A DNA stretch of 9,771 bases. Origin: Elusimicrobiota bacterium (lineage in GTDB: Bacteria > Omnitrophota > Gorgyraeia > Zapsychrales > Fredricksoniimonadaceae). The DNA lies in assembly GCA_012514595.1 (NCBI GenBank), contig JAAYZZ010000202.1, positions 1 through 9,771 of the forward strand, in the 5' to 3' direction. The position numbers and the translations under genes were made by a program. The notes under the pieces are model-generated. The model had not been told where the DNA came from, did not search any database, and worked only from the letters and a program-made list of their open reading frames with translations. Shown in pieces: positions 1 to 6,900 of the stretch; the first letter of the stretch is position 1, and each line of letters begins with the position of its first letter.

Positions 1-969
1 ACGCCCAACGGGGGCGAGGTGATCTTCGACGGCACGCCGCAGATCCTCAGCGGGGATACGACCTTCTATGACCTGACAAAAGAGGTCCCCGATGGCGCCT
101 CCCAGACCCTGGTCCTGACGGCCGGGCGCACCCAGACGGTGACGCATGCGCTCACTCTGACGGGATATGACGATACGGATCTTCTTTTGATCGAGAGTTC
201 CGTGCCCGGGACCCTGGCCTATCTGAGCTTGCTTTCTGGCGGGGCCCAGGAGATCCGCAATGTCGAGGTCCATGACAACCAGGCCTGGATGGTTCCTTTG
301 ATCGCGCGCGGGGATTCCGACATATCGGATAATACCCTGGACTGGGCCTTGAACGCGACCATGACGTGGACCGGGGCCGCGGACACCAACTGGGAGAATC
401 CCTACAACTGGGATATGGGCATCGTTCCTTTTGACGGCGACGGAGTAACGATAGGGGATAATGCCGTGATCCCGGATGTGGTCCTCCAGCCGGTCCTCTC
501 TGATCACGTCCGGCCGTCAGCGCTGACGATCGCCTCGGGGGCGACCCTGTCGACCGCCGGATATGGCCTTTACGTCGACGGGACATTTCAGAATGATGGG
601 GTCATTTATCTTCAGGGGACGGAGGCGGTGGTCCTCACGCCGGACATTGACTCGGGACGGTTCCATTATCAGGGGAATGCCGGCGGTGGAACGATCAGCG
701 TCCCGACGGGAGGACAGCCGGTCTCCTTCTACGATCTCACCTTTGATGCGGATGACGCGCAGCCGGAAACATTCGCTCTTGGGGCCGACCTTTTCATCTA
801 CGGGGACCTCTCCGTTGCGGGCGGAGCCCTGCTGGACGCGGGGTCTGTCTCGCTGGATGTCGACGGGGATCTCACGATCTCGGGAGACGGACGTCTGACG
901 GCCCCCGGGACCGGAGAGACCTTGACCCTGGGCGGAGATTTCACGGCCGCCCAGCCCGGCTCCACCTTT
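1..969 (+). repeat. tandem repeat unit A (about 323 residues) of the giant protein
   Basis: First visible copy of a long protein repeat, in frame with the gene. It has two parts. The first, about 1-354, is a beta module with TTFYDL, a stretch near SQTLVLTAG and LTLTG, and an ending DWAL. The second, 361-969, opens with TWTGAADTNW and NWDMGIVPFDGDG, then has QPVLSDHVRP, DLFIYG, SLDVDG and LTAPGTGETL. The next copy begins at 970, giving a period of 969 bases. The architecture resembles beta-helix-like repeats of large bacterial adhesins. That comparison is from general knowledge of the families, not from a search. Confidence 0.9.
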
Positions 970-3900
970 ACGGCGAACGGCGGACGTCTGACCCTGGATG
1001 GAGCGGACCAGTCGATCCTTGGGCAGGTCATGTTCTACGATCTCGACAAGCAGGTCCCCGACGGGCAGTCCCAGACGCTGTCGTTCTATCCGGGACTGAC
1101 GGTGGGGGTCGCGCACAGTTTGACCCTGACCGGTTTTGATGAGACCGACCGTCTGACGGTCAACAGTTCGGGGGCGGTAGAAGGGTATTTGGACCTGGAG
1201 GTTGGCGCGCTTCAGACCATTCGGAATGTTGTTGTCCAGGACAATCATGCCTCCGGCGTCACGCTCGTGGGCCGGGGCGTTTCTGAAGGGGTGAGCAACC
1301 ATGACAACTGGATCTTCGGCAGTACCACCCTCACATGGACGGGCGCGGTCGATACAGACTGGGAGGACCCTTCCAACTGGGATCTGGGAATCGTGCCTGT
1401 TGACGGCGACGGAATCGCTGAGGGGGACCGTGTGATCATCCCTGGGGGCGGGAACCAGCCGGTCCTTTCCGACCATGTCCGGCCGTATCAGTTGACCCTG
1501 GAGTCCGGCGCCACGCTTTCCGTCGGGGGATATGACCTTGTCGTGGATGATGCGCTCTACAACGACGGGACCGTCTACCTGGAAGGCACGGGGGGCCTGG
1601 TCCTGACAACGCCGGATCTGGATTCCGGGACTTTTGTCTATCAAGGGGACGGCGCGGGAGGGACGATCCCGTGGGCGGCCGGGGGCCATCCGGCCTCTTT
1701 CTACGATGTCCGTTTTGACGATGTCGACGGTGGGGTCTTTGATCTGGGGACGGATCTTTTCATCTACGGATCCTTTTTTGTGGATGACGGAGAGGTCAAT
1801 GCCTCGGCCGTCTCGCTCGACGTGGACGGGGGTGTCTATCTCGCCGGTGGGACGCTGACCGCGCCTGGTGCGGGGGAGACATTCGTGTTCGAAGGGGACT
1901 GGTCATTGTCCGCTCCCGGAGTGTTCGATGCTAACGCTGGAACCGTGACGGTCGGCCCCGGCGGGGTCACGACCTTTGGGGGGTCGACCACCTTCTTCGA
2001 TCTCTCGCTTAGCGTGTTGACGGGAAAGACCATTTATTTCGAAGGTGGGGAGACCCAGACCGTGGAGGGAACGCTCACGATGGCCGGGGGAGACGGGGCC
2101 GGGGAGGACCTGGAGCTCCGCTCCACCGTCGATGGGACACCTTGGACGATCGCGATGCCGAGCGCCGCGGGGAATGCCACGGTCTGGGATGTGGACGTGA
2201 AGGATTCCATCGCAGACATCGGCGGGAACGTCTTTGATATCCTGGCCATCAATTCTGTGGACCGGAAGACCGGCGGGGTCACAACGAATATTCATTGGGT
2301 CTTTGAGAACAGATATCTGATCACCCCGGCTGATGGGGCGATCGTCGGGCCGACACCGGTCCTGATCGGCCGGGGGCCGGCGGGAGCCGCAGTGAGCGTC
2401 ATCGACCCGAATGACGGCAACGCGGTCGTGGCGACCGCCGTGACGGATGCCAACGGGAATTTCCGGGTAGGCTTCGGAGAGGATGCGGCCTCGTTGGGGA
2501 CCGTGACCAAGACCTTTTTCGCGCCTGGGCCGCAGGCCCTCGTTCCGGTCTTCAACGGGAATAACGGAGAGCGCAACGACATTACGGTCATTCCTGACGC
2601 GGATGTCACAGCGGATCAGGTTCCCGTGATCCTGACGCCGGCGGGGGATACGCATATCGGCGGGGCGCTTCCCACGATCACGGGAACAGCCCTTGCCGGA
2701 TCGTCGGTCGTGGTCGTCGCCGCTGATGACAACGGAGGCCTTCTTCTGACCCTTCCTCCTTCGGATTATGCCGGTTCCGGGACCGCCGATGGCGACGGGG
2801 CCTTCTCGATCGTGCTCACAACGCCTCTTCCCCGCGGCACAAACCGTCTCTCGGTGATCGTGAACGGTGTCTCAAGCACGGTCCTCAATTATTTCTCCGA
2901 CGACATTTACGGGACCGTCTTTGACACGGCCACCGACCAGCCGGTCAATGATGCGCAGGTTTCGCTGTACCGTGCTGACGGAGCCCTGGCCCAGGCCGGG
3001 GTTGATATCGTTTCGGGAATACAGAATCCTTTTGTCACGGGCCCTGACGGGCTTTATCACTTCCTGACCATTGGCGGAGGGGATTTCCGGCTGGTCGTGG
3101 AAGAGGCCGGGTACGATTACCCGACGGCATTTGGCGATGCGGATCTCCCGGGCGGCCGTTCGGTCACGACAGGTTCCCGGGGCGAGATCTTTACCGTCGG
3201 AAGCGATATCCTTCATATCGATCAGCCGGTGGACGGGGGCACGGCCCTTTTCCGTGTGCAAAAGACCGCCAACAAGGCCGAGGTCAAGGTGGGGGATGTG
3301 GTGACCTATACGGTCACGATTGAGAATCTGTCCGCAACGAACAGCCAGCAGGGGACCCGGCTTCACGACCGGATCCCGCCGGGTTTCAAGTTCATGGGAG
3401 GCCGCGCCCAGCTCGACGGATCTCCGATCACCGACCCAACAGGGGATCGTGCGCTCACGTTTGAGACGGGACTTTTTGCTCCCGCCCAGATCAGGACCTT
3501 GCGCTATCAGCTGGTCGTCGGGAGCGGGGTCGCCCCCGGAGAGTACGAGAACACCGCCTACATGAAGCGTGCCAACGGTCAGGTCCTGTCGAACCGGGCC
3601 ACGGAGACGGTCCGTGTCGTCATGGACCCCCTGTTTGACGCCGGGACGGTGTTCGGGAAGGTCTTCTATGACCTGAACCGCAATGGCCGGCAGGATGACC
3701 CGGAATACAGTTACGAGGACCGCAGCGAGATCGTCGAAGGGCCTGTCGGGAACGTGCGGCTTGTCATGGAGGACGGGACCATCGTCACGACCGACCAGAA
3801 CGGCCAGTTCCACATCCCGGGATTGGTCCCGGGCCGGCACCTCTTGCGGGTCGATGAACGGACGTTGCCGCCGCACACCTTTGTGACCAATGACAAGGTC

Positions 3901-6900
3901 CAGGTGATCGATGTCACGGCCGGTTCCCTCATCAAGGTGAACTTCGGGGTCGACGTGGAAAACGCGGGGATCGTGAGCGAGGATGTCCGGTTCTTCCAGA
4001 GCCATGTTTCCGTCGAGCATGTGCAGGGGCAGGCGAGTCCGCGCCTGAATGTGGATGCCTTTGATCCCGTGATCCGCATGTTCGAAGGGATGGTGCTCGA
4101 TCCTTTGGAGTTCCGCATCTTCACCAACTACGCGCCCTTTGTGAGCTCCTGGCAGCTGGATATCCTGGATGAGAATGTCAAAAAGACGGTCCGGTCTTTT
4201 TCGGGAACGCGTTACAACATGCATCTTCCGATCATTTGGGACGGAAAGGACACGGCCGGACGCCAGATCTCGCCGGAGAAGTCTTATTCGTATGTTCTCA
4301 AGATCAACGATGACAAGGGGGGCTGGAGCGAGACGAAGGAGAAGCCGCTTTCTCTCGTCATTCTCTCCGATGAGGAGAAAAGAGAGAGGGACCGTGTGCG
4401 CAGCGCGGAGGAGCTAAAGACGGAAGCCGAGGCCCGGGAGAAGAAATACCGCTCCTGGCTTGCGGCCCAGGCCGCGGTCGACCTCCTCAGCCGGCAGACC
4501 ATGTTGGTCCGGGGGGAGACGCTCCGGATCGATCCCCGGGTGAGCGACGTGCGTCAGGTGCGGATCCTTCAGGGCGGAGAGCTTTATCTCGATATTCCTG
4601 TCAGCGCCGCTCAAAGGTCCAGCGCGCGTGATGTGCTGGAGGGCACAGAGACTGTCAGGGCGGCCCCGCTTGAGGTCATTCTCCCCGACGGGGAATATGA
4701 ACTGGAGGTCATCAGCGGTGTCCGGGCGGACGGATCCGTATCCCCGGTCGTGATCGTAGAGGATCCCCTGCCGGTTTTTGCGGGGAGGGGCTCGGAGCAG
4801 GTGGCCGCCTACCGTCGTCCGGTCAAGGTCGGGGAGGATTACATGATGTTCGTCGCGCTCGGCGACGGAAAGGTCGGCTACAACATCAACCGCGGCAGTA
4901 TTGAGATGGCCGAACAGGGGGACGGGTACAAGAGCGGATTCTATCAGGAAGGCAAGATGGCCTATTACCTGAAGGGCAAGGTCAAGGGCAAGTATCTGGT
5001 CACATCCAGTTTTGATACCGAGCGCCAGAAAAAGAATGTCCTGCGCGCGATAAAGGACGAGGAATATTATCCGGTCTACGGGGACCAGTCCTCGATCAAT
5101 TACGATGCGACGAACACGCAGGGCCCGCTCTATCTCCTCGTCGAATGGGACAAGTCCAGGGCCATCTGGGGCAATTATGCGGTCGACTTCAAGGATACGG
5201 AGTTCTCTCGCTATACCCGGAGTCTCTACGGCGGCGAGATCGATTACACCTCTGTCGGGACCAATCCCTACGGGGACCCGAAGACCCGGGTCCTGGTGTT
5301 CCACGCCGAGGTGCGGCAGCGTTCCGCGCACAACGAGATGCTGGGGACGGGCGGCTCGCTTTATTATCTGAAGCATCAGGACGTTGTGCCCGGTTCTCTC
5401 AAGGTCCGGACCGAGGTGCGGGATGCGGTCACGGGGCTGGTCCGGTCCTCGACGGATATGACGGAAGGGGTCGACTTTGACGCCGATGCGCCCCAGGGGC
5501 GGCTTCTGTTCTGGCAGCCGGTCGCGATGTCCGTGGACACGGGGAGGCTCGTCGCCAACGGGGTCTTGAGCGGGGATCCGGTCTATGTGGTTGCGGACTA
5601 CGAGTACTACATCCAGGACAAGATCCTGGAGGCGACCCGCGGGGCACGTGTGACACAGACGGTCGGGCGGAATGTCGTTGTCGGCGGGACCATGGTCAGC
5701 GAGACCCAGGCGGATGCGAATTATGAACTCCTCGGGCAGGATGTCACGGTCCACCTGGGCAAGGATGCGACCATCCGGGCCGAATACGCCGAGAGCTCCT
5801 CAGAGGACACGGGATCTTTTGTCTCGACCGATGGAGGGATCACCTACACGCAACTCTCCACCGGGGATGGGACGCGCGGCCGGGCCTTCGGCATCTGGCA
5901 GGACGCCCGGATTTTCGACCGTCTGGGCGTGAAAAGTTATTACCGCTGGACGGACAACGATTTCTCCTCGGCCTCCACGACCTCGCAGCAGGGCAAGGAG
6001 ATGGCGGGGCTCAACATGACCTTCGATCTGACCCCTGTCACCAGGCTCACGGCGAGTTACGATGTGCAGAAGCTGATCCACGACGGGAATCTTCAGACCC
6101 GGATGCAGGTGGGGGCGGATGAAACGCGTACCACCATTCTCAAGGTCGTTCACGAGGCCCATCGTCTGCGGCTCGCCGGGGAGTTCCAGCGTCAGGAGGT
6201 TTCCGGAAAGAAGGACGCATACGCCTCCGCGACAAATGAGGCGCAGGACACCATCGCCCTTGAGGCGCAGTATGACCTCGACGGGAAGACAGGGGTCAAG
6301 GCGCACTATCAGGTGGATGCCTCCGGTCAGATCGATCAGGGGGGACAGGCGGGTCTGGCCCTGACGCGGCAGGTGACCGATAAGGTCACGGCGACCGTGG
6401 GCGGCAGCTTGGGGGACCAGGGGGCGTCCCTCGATGTGGGAGCCTCGGCGAATGTCACACCCAGGATCACGTTGAGCGCCAAGGAGTCCGTCGGGACTGA
6501 AGGGACCTCGACCACTGTCGGGGCCCAGGCCCAGATCGCGGAGACGACCGCGGTCAAGACGAGTTATACGGTCTCCGAGACCTCCGACGGGACCCAGCAG
6601 GGGACTGCGGCCGTGGACCTCAAGACCGGGGTCACCGTTGATGACGCCCGGATCAACGCCGGGGTGGTGGTGGCCGGCGACCAGACCAAAGGCATGACCC
6701 AGGGGCTCGCGCTGGATGTCTCGCGCAAGACCGAGGATGGACGCGAAACGACCACCGCCGTCAAGCTGGATGAAACGCTCAAGGATGGGAAAAAGACGAC
6801 CTATTCCTTCATTGACCAGGGACGCCTGACGGACAATGCCCAGATGGTCGTCGAGCGGGCCCTGGGGTATGGGCTGGGGGTTCAGGACCAGAGCGAGACC

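Noticed and set aside
19..21. GTG as the true start of the giant gene
   Set aside because: The frame is open to base 1 and the residues before it align with the repeat boundary at 970. There is no ribosome binding site or signal peptide, so it is an internal valine.
1..2304. DNA repeats as a mobile element or CRISPR-like array
   Set aside because: The repeats are in frame, about 960 bases long, diverged, and make sense only as protein modules. There are no short direct repeats with spacers, terminal inverted repeats or transposase.
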